Assembly (NCBI RefSeq): GCF_000429045.1
Contig: NZ_AUBC01000001.1
Location: 324,928-388,927, forward strand
Direction: 5' to 3'
DNA from: Salinarimonas rosea DSM 21201
GTDB taxonomy: Bacteria; Pseudomonadota; Alphaproteobacteria; Rhizobiales; Beijerinckiaceae
DNA: 64,000 bases
The notes beneath the pieces are model-generated. The model was not told where the DNA came from. It did no database searches and saw nothing but the letters and a program-made list of their open reading frames with translations. Numbering within the stretch: the first letter of the stretch is position 1; the number at the start of each line of letters is the position of its first letter. The translations under genes and the position numbers were made by a program. Positions 48,143 through 59,469 of this stretch are shown here, piece by piece.

Positions 48143-49504
48143 CTACTCCGCGGCCTCCCGCGCCGCATCGGCGAGCGGCCGGTCCGCCCAGCCGGCCTCC
48201 TCCAGCGCCCGCGGCAGCGGCCCGCCGCCGACCCAGTCGAGCAGCTCGGCGGTGTGGACGATGGGGATGTCCGTGCCCTTGCCGATCTGGGTCATGCAGC
48301 CGATGTTGCCGGTGGCGATCAGGTCGGGCTTCGTCTTCTCGATGTTGGCCACCTTGCGGGCGCGCAGCTGGCCGGCGATCTCGGGCTGGAGCAGGTTGTA
48401 GGTGCCGGCCGAGCCGCAGCAGATATGGCCCTCCGGCACGTCCTTCACGGTGAAGCCCGCCTTCTTCAGGAGGGTCTTCGGCTGGATGCGGATCTGCTGG
48501 CCGTGCTGCATCGAGCAGGCGGAATGGTAGGCCACGACGAGGCCGGACACGTCCCGCGCCGGCGCGACGACCTTCAGCGCGGTGACGTATTCCGTCACGT
48601 CCTTGGCCAGCTCCGAGACGCGCTTCGCCTTCTCGGCATAGGCGGCGTCGTCGCGCAGCATGAAGCCGTAATCCTTGATCGTGGTGCCGCAGCCCGACGC
48701 CGTGATCACGATCGCATCGAGCCCCTCGCCCTCGATCTCGCGGGTCCAGACGTCGATGGCGCGCTTCGCGAACCCGTGGCCCTCGTGCTCGCGGCCCATG
48801 TGGTGGACGAGCGCGCCGCAGCAGCCCTCGCCCTTCGCCTGCACCACCTCGATGCCGTTCCTCGTGAGCAGCCGGATCGTCGCCTCGTTGATGCCGGGGT
48901 CGAGCACGCGCTGGGCGCAGCCCTGCAGCAACGCCACGCGTCCGCGCCGCTCGCCCTGCGCCGGGAAGACCTGCGGCCCGTCGATCGCCGAGCGCGTCGG
49001 GAGGCGCTCGGGCGCCAGCTCCAGCATGCCGGCGAGCCGCGGCCCGAGCTTCGGCACGGCCCGTGCCACGGACCTGAACGGCGCGCCGAGCTTCGCGCCG
49101 ACGAGCGCCAGCCGGAAGCGGTTCGGGTAGGGCAGGATCGCGGCCAGCACCGAGCGCAGCAGGCGATCGTGCCACGGCCGCCGGTAGGTCTGCTCGATGT
49201 ATGCCCGCGCATGGTCGACGAGGTGCATGTAGTGCACGCCCGACGGGCAGGTCGTCATGCAGGAGAGGCAGGACAGGCAGCGGTCGATGTGCTTCACCAC
49301 CTCCGCATTGGCCGGCTTGCCGTTCTCCAGCATGTCCTTCATCAGGTAGATGCGCCCGCGCGGGCTGTCGAGCTCGTCGCCGAGCAGGAGATAGGTCGGG
49401 CAGGTCGCGGTGCAGAACCCGCAATGCACGCAGGTGCGCAGGATCTTCTCGGACTCGCGCGTCGCGGGATCGCGGAGCTGCTCTTCGGTGAAGTTGGTCT
49501 GCAT
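48143..49504 (-). CDS. glcF: Glycolate oxidase iron-sulphur subunit GlcF
   Basis: A 453-residue subunit with two ferredoxin-type [4Fe-4S] motifs, CVHCGFCTATCP and CLSCLSCMTTCP near 25-36 and 75-86, followed by two CCG domains (GCCGALVHH and ICCGSAGTYN). With GlcD and GlcE it oxidises glycolate to glyoxylate and passes electrons to the quinone pool. It is the last gene of glcDEF. A 160 bp palindromic repeat element separates it from glcE, so its expression may differ from the first two genes. The ATG at 49504 gives the family N-terminus MQTNFTEEQLRDP. Confidence 0.93.
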   Translation of the reverse strand: MQTNFTEEQLRDPATRESEKILRTCVHCGFCTATCPTYLLLGDELDSPRGRIYLMKDMLENGKPANAEVVKHIDRCLSCLSCMTTCPSGVHYMHLVDHARAYIEQTYRRPWHDRLLRSVLAAILPYPNRFRLALVGAKLGAPFRSVARAVPKLGPRLAGMLELAPERLPTRSAIDGPQVFPAQGERRGRVALLQGCAQRVLDPGINEATIRLLTRNGIEVVQAKGEGCCGALVHHMGREHEGHGFAKRAIDVWTREIEGEGLDAIVITASGCGTTIKDYGFMLRDDAAYAEKAKRVSELAKDVTEYVTALKVVAPARDVSGLVVAYHSACSMQHGQQIRIQPKTLLKKAGFTVKDVPEGHICCGSAGTYNLLQPEIAGQLRARKVANIEKTKPDLIATGNIGCMTQIGKGTDIPIVHTAELLDWVGGGPLPRALEEAGWADRPLADAAREAAE

Positions 49505-49530
49505 ACGCCTGCCCTCGAGCCGCTCTCTAT

Positions 49531-49690
49531 CCCTCCCTGTAGGGGAGGGGAATGCCGCCGAAGGCGGCCAGGGGTGGGGTGCGTCGGCCCACGACGCCGC
49601 CTTCGTTTCCGCTTCGCGGAACACGCCTTCCGGCGTGCCCCATCCGTCTCGTCGCCTTCGGCGCCGACCACCTTCCCCTACAGGGAAGGA
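49531..49690. repeat. 160 bp element with inverted ends between glcE and glcF
   Basis: The ends CCCTCCCTGTAGGGGAGGGG (49531-49550) and CCTTCCCCTACAGGGAAGGA (49671-49690) are inverted repeats and each is itself a hairpin. The inner CGTCTCGTCGCCTTCGGCGC also occurs in the element at 10889-11060. It lies inside an operon and could form a large cruciform or RNA stem. Confidence 0.7.
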
Positions 49691-49692
49691 GA

Positions 49693-50871
49693 TCAGACCC
49701 CCGCGTACATCCGCCCCGGCTCGAAGATGCCCTTCGGGTCGAAGCTGGCCTTCAGCCCCTTGGTCAGGCGCATCATCGCCTCGGGCAGCGGCTCGAACAC
49801 GTCGACGGCGGCGCGCAGGTCCGCCGGCGCCCGCACCAGCGTGGCGTGGCCGCGGTGGGCGCGCGTCGCCTCGCGCACGATGCGCGTCGCCGCCTCGTCG
49901 GCCGCGGCGGCGAGCCAGACGAGCCCGCCGCCCCAGTCGTAGAGCCAGCGTGCCTCGGTCTGCGCCCCGATCGCGGCGGCCAGCGCCGGGCCGCGCGAGG
50001 GCGCCGTCGAGATCTTCCACACCGCGCGCTCGGGCGGCGTGACCAGCGGCGCCACGTCCCGCACGCCGCGCCACAGCGCCTCGCCGTCGGCGTCCTCGAC
50101 CAGCCCCGGCTCGCCGTACTCCGCGAGCAGGCTCTTCAATTCGCCGAGCCGGTATCGCACGGACGCCTCGAAGCCCTCGATGCGGATCAGCGTCCCCGCC
50201 CCGCCGCCGTCGCCGGGCACGTGCGCGGCGCCCGTCACCTCGAAGGGCGAGCCGAGCGCGGCGCAGAGAGCCGTCACCGCGCGCGTGTCGTCGAGGCCGG
50301 AATAGACCAGCGTCGCCGTCCGCTGCGGGATCGGCAGGACCTTGAACGTCACCTCGGTGAGGATCGCGAGCGTGCCCCAGGAGCCCGCGAGCGTCTTCAC
50401 CAGGTCGAGCCCGGTGACGTTCTTCATCACCCGCCCGCCGTTCTTCACCGCCTCGCCGCGGCCGTTGACGAAGCGCACGCCGATCAGCGCGTCCCGCGCC
50501 GCGCCGACCATGATGCGCCGCGGGCCCGACACGTTGGCCGCCGCCACCGCGCCGATCGTCGGCTCGCCCTCGGTTCCGAGCAGGGCGCGCCAATCGGCGG
50601 GCTCGAAGGCGAGGCGCTGGCCCTTCTCGGCGAGCGTCGCCTCGACCTCGGCGAGCGGCGTGCCGGCGCGCGCGCCGATGACGAGCTCGGCCGGCTCGTA
50701 GAGCGTCACGCCGGAGAGGCCGCGGGTGGAGAGGGTCTCCTGCGTCTGCGCCGGGCGGCCGACGCCGTGCTTCGTCGCGCCGCCGGCGACGGCGAGCGGC
50801 ACCGCGCGGCCGGCGGCGTCGCAGACGAGGGCGCGGACCTCGTCCTCGCTCGCGGGGGAATGGATGGTCAC
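49693..50871 (-). CDS. glcE: Glycolate oxidase subunit GlcE
   Basis: A 392-residue FAD-binding subunit. The opening MTIHSPASEDEVRALVCDAAGRAVPLAVAGGATKHGVG and the FAD_binding_4 segment with VIGARAGTPLAEVEATLAEKGQRLAFEP match GlcE, which is shorter than GlcD. It overlaps the glcD stop by four bases (ATGA) and therefore follows it in translation. Its own stop lies three bases from the repeat element that leads into glcF. Confidence 0.92.
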   Translation of the reverse strand: MTIHSPASEDEVRALVCDAAGRAVPLAVAGGATKHGVGRPAQTQETLSTRGLSGVTLYEPAELVIGARAGTPLAEVEATLAEKGQRLAFEPADWRALLGTEGEPTIGAVAAANVSGPRRIMVGAARDALIGVRFVNGRGEAVKNGGRVMKNVTGLDLVKTLAGSWGTLAILTEVTFKVLPIPQRTATLVYSGLDDTRAVTALCAALGSPFEVTGAAHVPGDGGGAGTLIRIEGFEASVRYRLGELKSLLAEYGEPGLVEDADGEALWRGVRDVAPLVTPPERAVWKISTAPSRGPALAAAIGAQTEARWLYDWGGGLVWLAAAADEAATRIVREATRAHRGHATLVRAPADLRAAVDVFEPLPEAMMRLTKGLKASFDPKGIFEPGRMYAGV

Positions 50872-52331
50872 GCCGCCTCCCGCCCGTTCGTGGGGGTCTC
50901 GTCGAGCTCGCGGCCCTCGAGGGGGAAGACCTTGGCGGGGTTGAGCAGCCAGAGCGGGTCGAATACGCCGCGCACCCGCAGCTGCTGGGCGAGATCCTCG
51001 CGGTTGTACTGCGTCGTCATCAGGTCACGCTTCTCGATGCCGACCCCGTGCTCGCCGGTGAGGCAGCCGCCGAGCTCGACGCACAGGCGCAGGATGTCCT
51101 CGCCGGCGGCCTCCGCCTTCTCCATCTCCCCCGGCTTGTTGGTGTCGAACATCACCAGCGGATGCAGGTTGCCGTCGCCGGCGTGGAAGACGTTGGCCAC
51201 CCCGAGCCCGTAGCCCTTGACGATCTCGTCGATGCGGCGGAGCGCCACCGGCAGCTGCCCGGTGGGAATGGTGCCGTCCATGCAGATGTAGTCGGCGACG
51301 CGGCCCGTGGCGCCGAAGGCGGACTTGCGGCCCTTCCAGATCGCCGCGGCCTCGGCCTCGGTCTGCGCCACCTTGAGCGCCCGCGGGTTGAACGGCTCGG
51401 CGATCGCGACGATGCGCGCGAAGGCGTCCTCGATCTCCTCCTCGGAGCCCTCGACCTCGATGATCAGCATGGCCTCGACATCGAGCGGGTAGCCCGCGTG
51501 CGCGAAGGCCTCGCAGATCTCGATCGCGGGCTTGTCCATGTACTCGAGCGCGACGGGAATGATGCCCGCGCCGATGATCGCCGCGACGCAGGCGCCGCAT
51601 TCCTCCACCGATTCGAAGCCCATCAGGGCCGGGCGCGCGCCCTCCGCGGCGCGCAGGATCCGCACGGTGGCCTCCGTCACGATGCCGAGCTGGCCCTCCG
51701 ATCCCGTCATCAGGCCGAGGAAATCGTAGCCCGGCGCGTCGAGCATGTCGCCGCCGATCTCCACCACCGTCCCGTCGACGAGCACCACCGTGAGGCCGAG
51801 CAGGTTGTTGGTGGTGACGCCGTACTTCAGGCAATGCGCCCCGCCCGAGTTCATGGCGACGTTGCCGGCGATGGTGCAGGCGAGCTGGCTCGAGGGGTCG
51901 GGGGCGTAGAAGAAGCCCTCGTGGGCGACCGCCTGCGAGATGGCGAGGTTGGTGATGCCGGCCTGCACCCGCATCGTGCGGTTCGCGAAATCCGTCTCGA
52001 GCACGCGCGCGAGCTTCGAGACGCCGATCACGATCGCGTCCTCCTGCGGGATCGCTCCGCCGGCGAGCGAGGTGCCGGCGCCGCGGGCGACCACCTTCAC
52101 CCCGTTCTCGCTGCAGAAGCGCATCACGGCGGCCACCTCCTCGGTGGAGGAGGGCAGCACGACGGCGAGCGGCAGGCGGCGGTAGGCGGTGAGCGCGTCG
52201 GTCTCGAAGGCGCGGCGCTCGTCCTCGGTGACGATCAGCGCGTCCGGCGCGACGAGGGGAGCGAGCCCGGCGAGGATCGCGTCGCGCCGCGCCAGGATGC
52301 CGGCATCGGGGGTCGGGAAGGCGATCGACAT
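50868..52331 (-). CDS. glcD: Glycolate oxidase catalytic subunit GlcD
   Basis: A 487-residue FAD-linked oxidase of the VAO family (PCMH fold). FAD-binding sequences are VVARGAGTSLAGGAIPQEDAIVIG (near 80-103) and the DPSSQLACTIAGNVAMNSGGAHCLKYG stretch. The C-terminal FAD-oxidase part includes NVFHAGDGNLHPLVMFD with the substrate-binding histidines, and GGCLTGEHGVGIEKR. It oxidises glycolate, possibly D-lactate. The gene is divergent from a LysR regulator across 157 bp. Confidence 0.94.
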   Translation of the reverse strand: MSIAFPTPDAGILARRDAILAGLAPLVAPDALIVTEDERRAFETDALTAYRRLPLAVVLPSSTEEVAAVMRFCSENGVKVVARGAGTSLAGGAIPQEDAIVIGVSKLARVLETDFANRTMRVQAGITNLAISQAVAHEGFFYAPDPSSQLACTIAGNVAMNSGGAHCLKYGVTTNNLLGLTVVLVDGTVVEIGGDMLDAPGYDFLGLMTGSEGQLGIVTEATVRILRAAEGARPALMGFESVEECGACVAAIIGAGIIPVALEYMDKPAIEICEAFAHAGYPLDVEAMLIIEVEGSEEEIEDAFARIVAIAEPFNPRALKVAQTEAEAAAIWKGRKSAFGATGRVADYICMDGTIPTGQLPVALRRIDEIVKGYGLGVANVFHAGDGNLHPLVMFDTNKPGEMEKAEAAGEDILRLCVELGGCLTGEHGVGIEKRDLMTTQYNREDLAQQLRVRGVFDPLWLLNPAKVFPLEGRELDETPTNGREAA

Positions 52332-52454
52332 CGGCGTCCTCCTCGTCGTGCGGTTCGTTCGTCCCGTCTCGTTCGGACGGGTTCCGGGGTCGCGGGGACC
52401 AAGCGCAACATAGGCCGAACGCTTCGCGCTTAACAGAGGCGTCGCCTGCGCTAG

Positions 52455-52477
52455 ATTGTTTCCCCCTGTGACATAAT
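52455..52477 (+). promoter_or_regulatory. T-N11-A LysR-type box before the LysR gene
   Basis: ATTGT-N11-ACATAAT contains the T-N11-A core of LysR-type operators within a partial dyad. It ends 11 bp before the LysR gene start and 124 bp from the divergent glcD start. It suits autorepression and possibly activation of glcDEF. Confidence 0.35.
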
Positions 52478-52488
52478 CGGAACCGACA

Positions 52489-53394
52489 ATGGACCGCCTG
52501 GGTGATCTCGACGTCTTCGCGCACATCGTCGCCGCGCGCTCCATGTCGGCCGCCGGGCGCGAGCTCGGGCTCTCGCCGGCGGTGATCTCGAAGCGCATGC
52601 GCCGGCTCGAGGAGCGGCTCGGCGTCCGGCTCCTGCAGCGTACCACGCGCAGCCTCGCGCTCACCGAGGCGGGACGCGGCTTCCACGAGCGGGTCGTGGC
52701 GATCCTCGCCTCCGTCGAGGAGGCGGAGGCGTGGGCGATGTCCGGCGCGGCCGAGCCGCGGGGCCTCCTGCGGGTCTCCGCGCCGACCTCGTTCGGGCGC
52801 ATGCACGTCGCGCCGCATCTCGTGCGCTTCCTCGCCGCCTACCCGCAGGTGACCGTCGACCTCGCGCTCTCCGACGCCTTCGTCGACGTCGTCGCCGACG
52901 GGCTCGACCTCGCCATCCGGATCGCGGACCTCTCGGACTCGAGCCTCGTCGCCAAGAAGCTCGCGCCGAGCCACCGGGTGCTGGTGGCGACGCCCGGCTA
53001 TCTCGCCGCGCGCGGCACGCCCGCCGATCTCGACGCGCTCTCGCGCCACACGCTCCTCGTCCACGGCACGCCGGAATGGCGCCTCGACGGGCCGGACGGG
53101 CCGCGCACGGTGCGGATATCCTCGCCGCTGCGCACCAACTCGAGCGAGGTCGTGCGCGAGGCGGTGCTCTCGGGCGCGGGGATCGCGCTGCGCTCGACCT
53201 GGGACGTCGGGCCGGAGCTGAAGTCCGGCGCCCTGGTGCGCGTGCTTCCCGCCTTCCGCTCCTCCGCCCGCGTCGCCATCCACGCCGTCTACCCGAGCCG
53301 GCGCCACCTCGAGCAGAAGACGCGGGCGTTCATCGACTTCCTGGAGAGGCTCTACGGGCCGACGCCGTACTGGGACGCGGGGCTCGCGTTGTGA
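52489..53394 (+). CDS. LysR-family transcriptional regulator
   Basis: A 301-residue regulator. The N-terminal HTH (5-62) reads LDVFAHIVAARSMSAAGRELGLSPAVISKRMRRLEERLGVRLLQRTTRSLALTEAG in form, the LysR signature. The rest is the two-lobed ligand domain, with the LRVSAPTSFGRMHVAPHLVRFL segment seen in the DmlR/YafC branch. Placed divergently from glcDEF it is the likely regulator of glycolate use, but the SDR gene 147 bp downstream on its own strand is another possible target. Confidence 0.88.
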   Translation: MDRLGDLDVFAHIVAARSMSAAGRELGLSPAVISKRMRRLEERLGVRLLQRTTRSLALTEAGRGFHERVVAILASVEEAEAWAMSGAAEPRGLLRVSAPTSFGRMHVAPHLVRFLAAYPQVTVDLALSDAFVDVVADGLDLAIRIADLSDSSLVAKKLAPSHRVLVATPGYLAARGTPADLDALSRHTLLVHGTPEWRLDGPDGPRTVRISSPLRTNSSEVVREAVLSGAGIALRSTWDVGPELKSGALVRVLPAFRSSARVAIHAVYPSRRHLEQKTRAFIDFLERLYGPTPYWDAGLAL

Positions 53395-53541
53395 GCCGCC
53401 GCGTCGCGTCGCGGCGCGCCCCCGCGCATGCCAGCCTCCCCCGTCCCGCAACGCTCCCGCCTCGACCGGCGCGCGCGGAGCGCGTATGAGCGCGGACCAC
53501 GCGCGCACCCCCCCGAGATCCGACACCGAAGGAGCCCGTCC

Positions 53542-54348
53542 ATGCATCGTCTCAACGGCAAGGTCGCCCTCGTCACCGGCGCCGCGCGGGGGATCGGCGC
53601 GGCGATCGCCAGGGCCTTCGCGACCCAGGGCGCCTTCGTGCTGGTCACGGACCTCGACGAGGCGGGCGCCGCGGCGCAGGCCGAGCAGCTCGGGCCGTGC
53701 GCCGCGCACACGAAGCTCGACGTGCGCGAGGAGGCGGACTGGGTCGCGGCGGTCGACAACCTCGTCGCCGCGCGCGGCAAGCTCGACGTGCTCGTCAACA
53801 ACGCCGGAATCACCGGCTTCGAGAACGGCATGGTGCCGCACGACCCCGAGCACGCGTCGCTGGTGGACTGGCGGGCGGTGCACGCGGTCGATCTCGACGG
53901 CGTGTTCCTCGGCTGCAAGCACGCGATCCGCGCCATGCGCCCGGCGGGAACGGGCTCGATCGTCAACATCGCCTCGCGCTCCGGCATGGTCGGCGTGCCG
54001 GGGGCCGCCGCCTACGCCTCCGCCAAGGCCGCGGTACGCAACCACACGAAGAGCGTGGCGCTCTACTGTGCGGCGCAGGGGCTCGCCATCCGCTGCAACG
54101 CCATCTGCCCCGCCGCGATCATGACCCCGATGTGGGAGGTCGTGCTCGGCTCCGGTCCCGAGCGCGCCGCCCGCGAGGCGGCGGCGCTGGCGGATTGCCC
54201 GATGAAGCGCTTCGGCCGCCCCGAGGAGGTCGCGGCGCTCGCGGTCATGCTCGCCTCCGACGAGGCGACCTACATGACCGGCGCCGAGCTCGTCCTCGAC
54301 GGCGGCATCCTCGCCGGCGGCGCGGCGCCCGCGCCGTCGGAGGAATAG
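53542..54348 (+). CDS. Short-chain dehydrogenase/reductase (intact catalytic residues)
   Basis: A 268-residue classical [11 protein letters not shown] (12-19), LVNNAGITG (84-92), Ser145 or Ser147 and the YASAK pair Tyr158-Lys162 are all present, in contrast to the other SDR of this window. Asp at the end of the second strand (VTDLDE, 35-40) indicates NAD rather than NADP. The tail reads [12 protein letters not shown]. The substrate is unknown; hydroxysteroid, sugar-alcohol and 3-hydroxyacyl reactions are typical of the group. GAAGGAG lies ten bases before the ATG. Confidence 0.9.
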   Translation: MHRLNGKVALVTGAARGIGAAIARAFATQGAFVLVTDLDEAGAAAQAEQLGPCAAHTKLDVREEADWVAAVDNLVAARGKLDVLVNNAGITGFENGMVPHDPEHASLVDWRAVHAVDLDGVFLGCKHAIRAMRPAGTGSIVNIASRSGMVGVPGAAAYASAKAAVRNHTKSVALYCAAQGLAIRCNAICPAAIMTPMWEVVLGSGPERAAREAAALADCPMKRFGRPEEVAALAVMLASDEATYMTGAELVLDGGILAGGAAPAPSEE

Positions 54349-54418
54349 GCGGCGAGCTGGGGGATTGCGCCGGCCGGCGCTTCGATGGAGCCGCTGTCAC
54401 CGCCGACGTCGCGCCGCG

Positions 54419-54552
54419 GGACCCCGCCCCGGATCCGCTTCGCGGATCGTCCCCGCCCCGACGGGGCGGGAGCGGGTGGCGGATCCTCGCTCCTCCCCCG
54501 TCGGGGGAGGTGGATCGGAGCCGAAAGGGGACGTCTCGAGCCGGGGGCGGGA
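54419..54552. repeat. GC-rich dispersed element, copy 2
   Basis: The sequence from ACCCCGCCCCGGATCCGCTT to GAGCCGGGGGCGGGAG repeats, in inverted orientation, the element at 10889-11060. It contains two hairpins: CCCCGCCCCGACGGGGCGGG and CTCCTCCCCCGTCGGGGGAG. It lies between the convergent SDR and hutH genes and may serve as a two-way transcript end. Confidence 0.7.
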
Positions 54553-54560
54553 GCGCCGTC

Positions 54561-56099
54561 TCAAAGCTCCGGCAGCACGCCCTGCGGCGCCGCTGCGGCG
54601 AGCGCGCCCGTCGCGACGAGATCGCGGGCGGCGGCGATGTCCGGGGCGAGCGTCCGGTCGACCTCGAGCGGCGGCGAGACCGCCCGGATGGCGGCGAGCG
54701 CCGGCAGCAAGGCCGGGCTCGTCTCCAGCGGCGCCCGCAGCTCCACGCCCTGCGCGGCGGTCAGCGCCTCGATACCGACGATGCCGAAGAGGTTCTCCGT
54801 CATGGCGAGCAGGCGGCGCGCGCCGTGGCAGGCCATGGAGACGTGGTCCTCCTGGTTCGCGGAGGTCGGTGTCGAGTCCACGGACGCGGGATGCGCCATC
54901 TGCTTGTTCTCGGACATCAGCGCCGCCGAGGTCACCTCGGCGATCATCAGCCCGGAGTTCAGCCCGGGGCTCTTCGCCAGGAAGGCGGGGAGCCCGAAGG
55001 AGAGGGCCGGGTCGACGAGGAGCGCGATGCGCCGCTGCGTCACCGAGCCGATCTCGGCCACCGCCAGCGCGATCTGGTCGGCGGCGAAGGCCACCGGCTC
55101 GGCGTGGAAGTTGCCGCCCGAGACGACGCTGTCGTCGGACAGGACGAGCGGGTTGTCGGTCACCGCGTTCGCTTCCACCTCCAGCGTGCCCGCGGCCTGG
55201 CGCAGCAGGTCGAGGCAGGCGCCCGCGACCTGCGGCTGGCAGCGGATGCAATAGGGGTCCTGCACCCGCTCGTCGCCCTCGCGGTGCGCCTCGCGGATGC
55301 CCGAGCCCTCCAGCAGCGCCCGCAGCGCGGCGCCCACATCGATCTGCCCGCGATGGCCGCGCAGCGTATGGATCTCGGCGCGGAACGGCGCCGGCGAGCC
55401 CATCGCCGCATCGGTGGAGAGCGCGCCGGTCACGATCGCCGCCTGCAGGGCGCGGTGCGCCTCGAACAGGCCCGCGAGCGCGAGCGCCGTGGAGACCTGC
55501 GTGCCGTTGATCAGCGCGAGCCCCTCCTTCGCCGCGAGCCGCACCGGTGCGAGCCCAGCCCGCGCGAGCGCCGCGGCGCCGGGCAGCGTCTCCCCGCCGA
55601 CCACGGCCTCGCCCTCGCCGATCATCACCGCCGTCATGTGCGCGAGCGGCGCGAGGTCGCCCGACGCGCCGACCGAGCCCTTCTCGGGGATCACCGGCAG
55701 GACGTCGCGGGCGAGCATGCCCTCGATCAGCCGCACGATCTCGAGGCGCACCCCCGAGGCGCCGCGCCCGAGCGAGATCAGCTTCAAGGCCATGACCAGC
55801 CGCACCACGGCAGCCGGCAGCGGCGCACCGAAGCCGCAGGCGTGGGAGCGGATCAGGTTCTCCTGGAGCGTCGCCACGTCGCGCGCCGGGATGCGGATCG
55901 AGGCGAGCTTACCGAAGCCGGTGTTCACGCCGTAGACCGGCGCGTCCCCCGCCGCGATCTCGGCGATCCGTGCGGCGGAGCGCGCGATCCCCGCGTCGCA
56001 GGCGGGCGCGAGCCGCGCGGGCGTACCCGTGCGGTAGATCCGCTCGAGCGTCGCGAGCGGCACGCGCCCGGGCTCGAGCACGATGAGGTCGGGGCTCAC
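54561..56099 (-). CDS. hutH: Histidine ammonia-lyase HutH
   Basis: A 512-residue lyase that deaminates histidine to urocanate. The MIO cofactor triad Ala145-Ser146-Gly147 lies in [23 protein letters not shown] (56-63) contains the catalytic tyrosine; [11 protein letters not shown] and [12 protein letters not shown] are further active-site blocks. The start is a GTG at 56099 overlapping the hutI stop (GTGA). Only hutI and hutH of the histidine route are present; hutU and hutF or hutG are not in the window. Confidence 0.94.
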   Translation of the reverse strand: MSPDLIVLEPGRVPLATLERIYRTGTPARLAPACDAGIARSAARIAEIAAGDAPVYGVNTGFGKLASIRIPARDVATLQENLIRSHACGFGAPLPAAVVRLVMALKLISLGRGASGVRLEIVRLIEGMLARDVLPVIPEKGSVGASGDLAPLAHMTAVMIGEGEAVVGGETLPGAAALARAGLAPVRLAAKEGLALINGTQVSTALALAGLFEAHRALQAAIVTGALSTDAAMGSPAPFRAEIHTLRGHRGQIDVGAALRALLEGSGIREAHREGDERVQDPYCIRCQPQVAGACLDLLRQAAGTLEVEANAVTDNPLVLSDDSVVSGGNFHAEPVAFAADQIALAVAEIGSVTQRRIALLVDPALSFGLPAFLAKSPGLNSGLMIAEVTSAALMSENKQMAHPASVDSTPTSANQEDHVSMACHGARRLLAMTENLFGIVGIEALTAAQGVELRAPLETSPALLPALAAIRAVSPPLEVDRTLAPDIAAARDLVATGALAAAAPQGVLPEL

Positions 56100-57346
56100 G
56101 GGCGCACCTCCTCGCCCGCGACCACGCGGGCGTGCAGCGGGTTGAAGCCGATGCGGTAGACGAGCTCGGCCGGCGTCTCGACGTCCCAGATCGCGAGATC
56201 CGCCGCCTTGCCCGGCTCCAGCGTGCCGATCTCGGCGAGGAGCCCGAGCGCGCGCGCGGCCTCGCGGGTCGTGCCGGCGAGGCACTCGCTCGGGGTGAGG
56301 CGGAAGAGGGTGGCGCCCATGTTCATGGCGAGCAGCAGCGAGGTCAGCGGCGAGGAGCCGGGATTGCAGTCGCTCGCGAGCGCGATTCCGACGCCGGCGG
56401 CGCGCAGCGCCGCCACCGGCGGTTCCTGCGTCTCACGCAGCGTGTAATAGGCGCCGGGCAGGAGCACCGCCACCGTGCCGGCCCGCGCCATCGCGGCGAC
56501 GCCGGCCTCGTCGAGATATTCCAGGTGGTCCGCCGACAGAGCGCCCCGGGACGCGGCGAGCGCCGCGCCGCCGAGATTCGAGAGCTGCTCGGCGTGGAGC
56601 TTCACCGGGAGGCCCATGGCGACCGCGGCGTCGAGCACGCGGGCGATCTCGGCGGGCGAGAAGGCGATTCCCTCGCAGAAGCCGTCGACCGCATCGACGA
56701 GCCCGCGCGCATGCGCCTGCGCGAGGCCCGGCAGGACGACGGCATCGATGTAGTCGCCCGACCGGCCGGCGAACTCCGGCGGCACCGCGTGCGCCGCGAG
56801 CCACGAGGTGACGACCCGCACGCGCCGCGCCGCTCCCAGCCGGCGGGCGGCGTCGAGCATGGCGATCTCGGTCTCCACGTCGAGCCCGTAGCCGGACTTC
56901 ACCTCGATCGTCGTCACGCCCTCGGCGAGGAAGGCATCGAGCCGCGGCAGCGCGGCGGCGACGAGCCCGTCGACGTCGAGCGCGCGGGTGGCGCGCACGG
57001 TGGAGAGGATGCCGCCCCCGGCCCGCGCGATGTCCTCGTAGCGCGCGCCCTCGAGGCGCATCTCGAACTCGCGGGCGCGGTCCCCGCCGTGGACGATGTG
57101 GGTGTGGCAGTCGACGAGGCCCGGCGTGATCCAGCGTCCGTCGCAGGAGACGGACTCGGCCCCGCGCGCCGCCTCGGCCGGCAGGTCGCGCTCCGGGCCG
57201 GCCCAGACGATGCGGCCGTCGCGGGCGAGGATCGCGCCGGCCTCCACCGCGCCGATCCCCGGCAGGCCGGGGGCGAAGGTGGCGAGCCGGGCGTCGCGCC
57301 ACAGGCGCGCCGGGCTGGTCAGTGGCGTGGGCTGCGATGCCGCCAT
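56096..57346 (-). CDS. hutI: Imidazolonepropionase HutI
   Basis: A 416-residue amidohydrolase that opens imidazolonepropionate to N-formimino-L-glutamate. The metal site [10 protein letters not shown] (near 76-85) and the [26 protein letters not shown] and SDCNPGSSP blocks are characteristic. The ATG at 57346 has AGGAAGGAGG directly upstream; an in-frame ATG at 57370 would place the ribosome site inside the gene. It is first of the hutI-hutH pair. A strong terminator of the ATP synthase operon lies 124 bp upstream. Confidence 0.94.
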   Translation of the reverse strand: MAASQPTPLTSPARLWRDARLATFAPGLPGIGAVEAGAILARDGRIVWAGPERDLPAEAARGAESVSCDGRWITPGLVDCHTHIVHGGDRAREFEMRLEGARYEDIARAGGGILSTVRATRALDVDGLVAAALPRLDAFLAEGVTTIEVKSGYGLDVETEIAMLDAARRLGAARRVRVVTSWLAAHAVPPEFAGRSGDYIDAVVLPGLAQAHARGLVDAVDGFCEGIAFSPAEIARVLDAAVAMGLPVKLHAEQLSNLGGAALAASRGALSADHLEYLDEAGVAAMARAGTVAVLLPGAYYTLRETQEPPVAALRAAGVGIALASDCNPGSSPLTSLLLAMNMGATLFRLTPSECLAGTTREAARALGLLAEIGTLEPGKAADLAIWDVETPAELVYRIGFNPLHARVVAGEEVRP

Positions 57347-57469
57347 GCCGGCCTCCTTCCTGGTGAGCACATGTCTATGCCGCGCGCCGCGGCGCGCAAG
57401 CGAAATCGGGCGGCGGCGCGGCGTTCGCGGCGATGCGGGTGCATGGCCGCCGGCGCTCCCCGAAAGCGA

Positions 57470-57493
57470 GAAGGCCGCCTCGCGGCGGCCTTC
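57470..57493 (-). terminator. Intrinsic terminator of the atp operon
   Basis: GAAGGCCGCC and GGCGGCCTTC form a perfect 10 bp stem with a four-base loop, 33 bp past the atpC stop. On the minus strand it is followed by a T/C-rich stretch (TCGCTTTC). It is the clearest terminator in the window. Confidence 0.8.
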
Positions 57494-57525
57494 CGTCGTC
57501 GTGTCCGGACGCGTCGATCGCGGCC

Positions 57526-57924
57526 TCAGAGCCCGAGCCGGGCCTTCGCCTCGCGCAGCTGCGCGACCGTGTCGGCGGCCTCGGCCTTGAGCACCGGGTC
57601 CTCGACCGTCTCGTGCTCGGTCTCGGCGCGGGAGATCTCACGGGCGAGGATGTCGCCGGTGACCTCGGAGACCGGCATGGCGCGCTCGGCCAGCACGGTC
57701 GCGCCCTTGGGGCCGACGTCGACGAAGCCGCCCTGGACCAGGATGCGCTCCTCGCCCTTGCCGGAGCCGACGACGAGGAAGCCCGTCTTGAGCGAGGTCA
57801 TCATCGGGGCGTGGTCGGCGAGCAGCGTCATCTCGCCCTCGGAGGCGGGGATCACCACCGTCTCGACCTCGCCCGAGAAGATGATGCGCTCCGGAGAGAC
57901 GAGCTCGAAGGGGAAGCTGGCCAT
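57526..57924 (-). CDS. atpC: F1 ATP synthase epsilon subunit
   Basis: A 132-residue subunit of the central stalk. The N-terminal beta sandwich is evident in [45 protein letters not shown], and [16 protein letters not shown] follows. The C-terminal helical part is short, as in other alphaproteobacteria. It couples rotation to catalysis and can inhibit ATP hydrolysis. Last gene of the atpHAGDC operon, 82 bp after atpD and followed by a terminator. Confidence 0.95.
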   Translation of the reverse strand: MASFPFELVSPERIIFSGEVETVVIPASEGEMTLLADHAPMMTSLKTGFLVVGSGKGEERILVQGGFVDVGPKGATVLAERAMPVSEVTGDILAREISRAETEHETVEDPVLKAEAADTVAQLREAKARLGL

Positions 57925-58006
57925 GGGACCCTCGTCGGAATGGGTGCCGGGCGCGCCGGGCTCGATCTCGACGATCGGGCGCGCCCGTGATGATCGTGCG
58001 GGCCGA

Positions 58007-59452
<1,446 letters not shown>

Positions 59453-59469
59453 TCAAGATGGCAGCGTGC

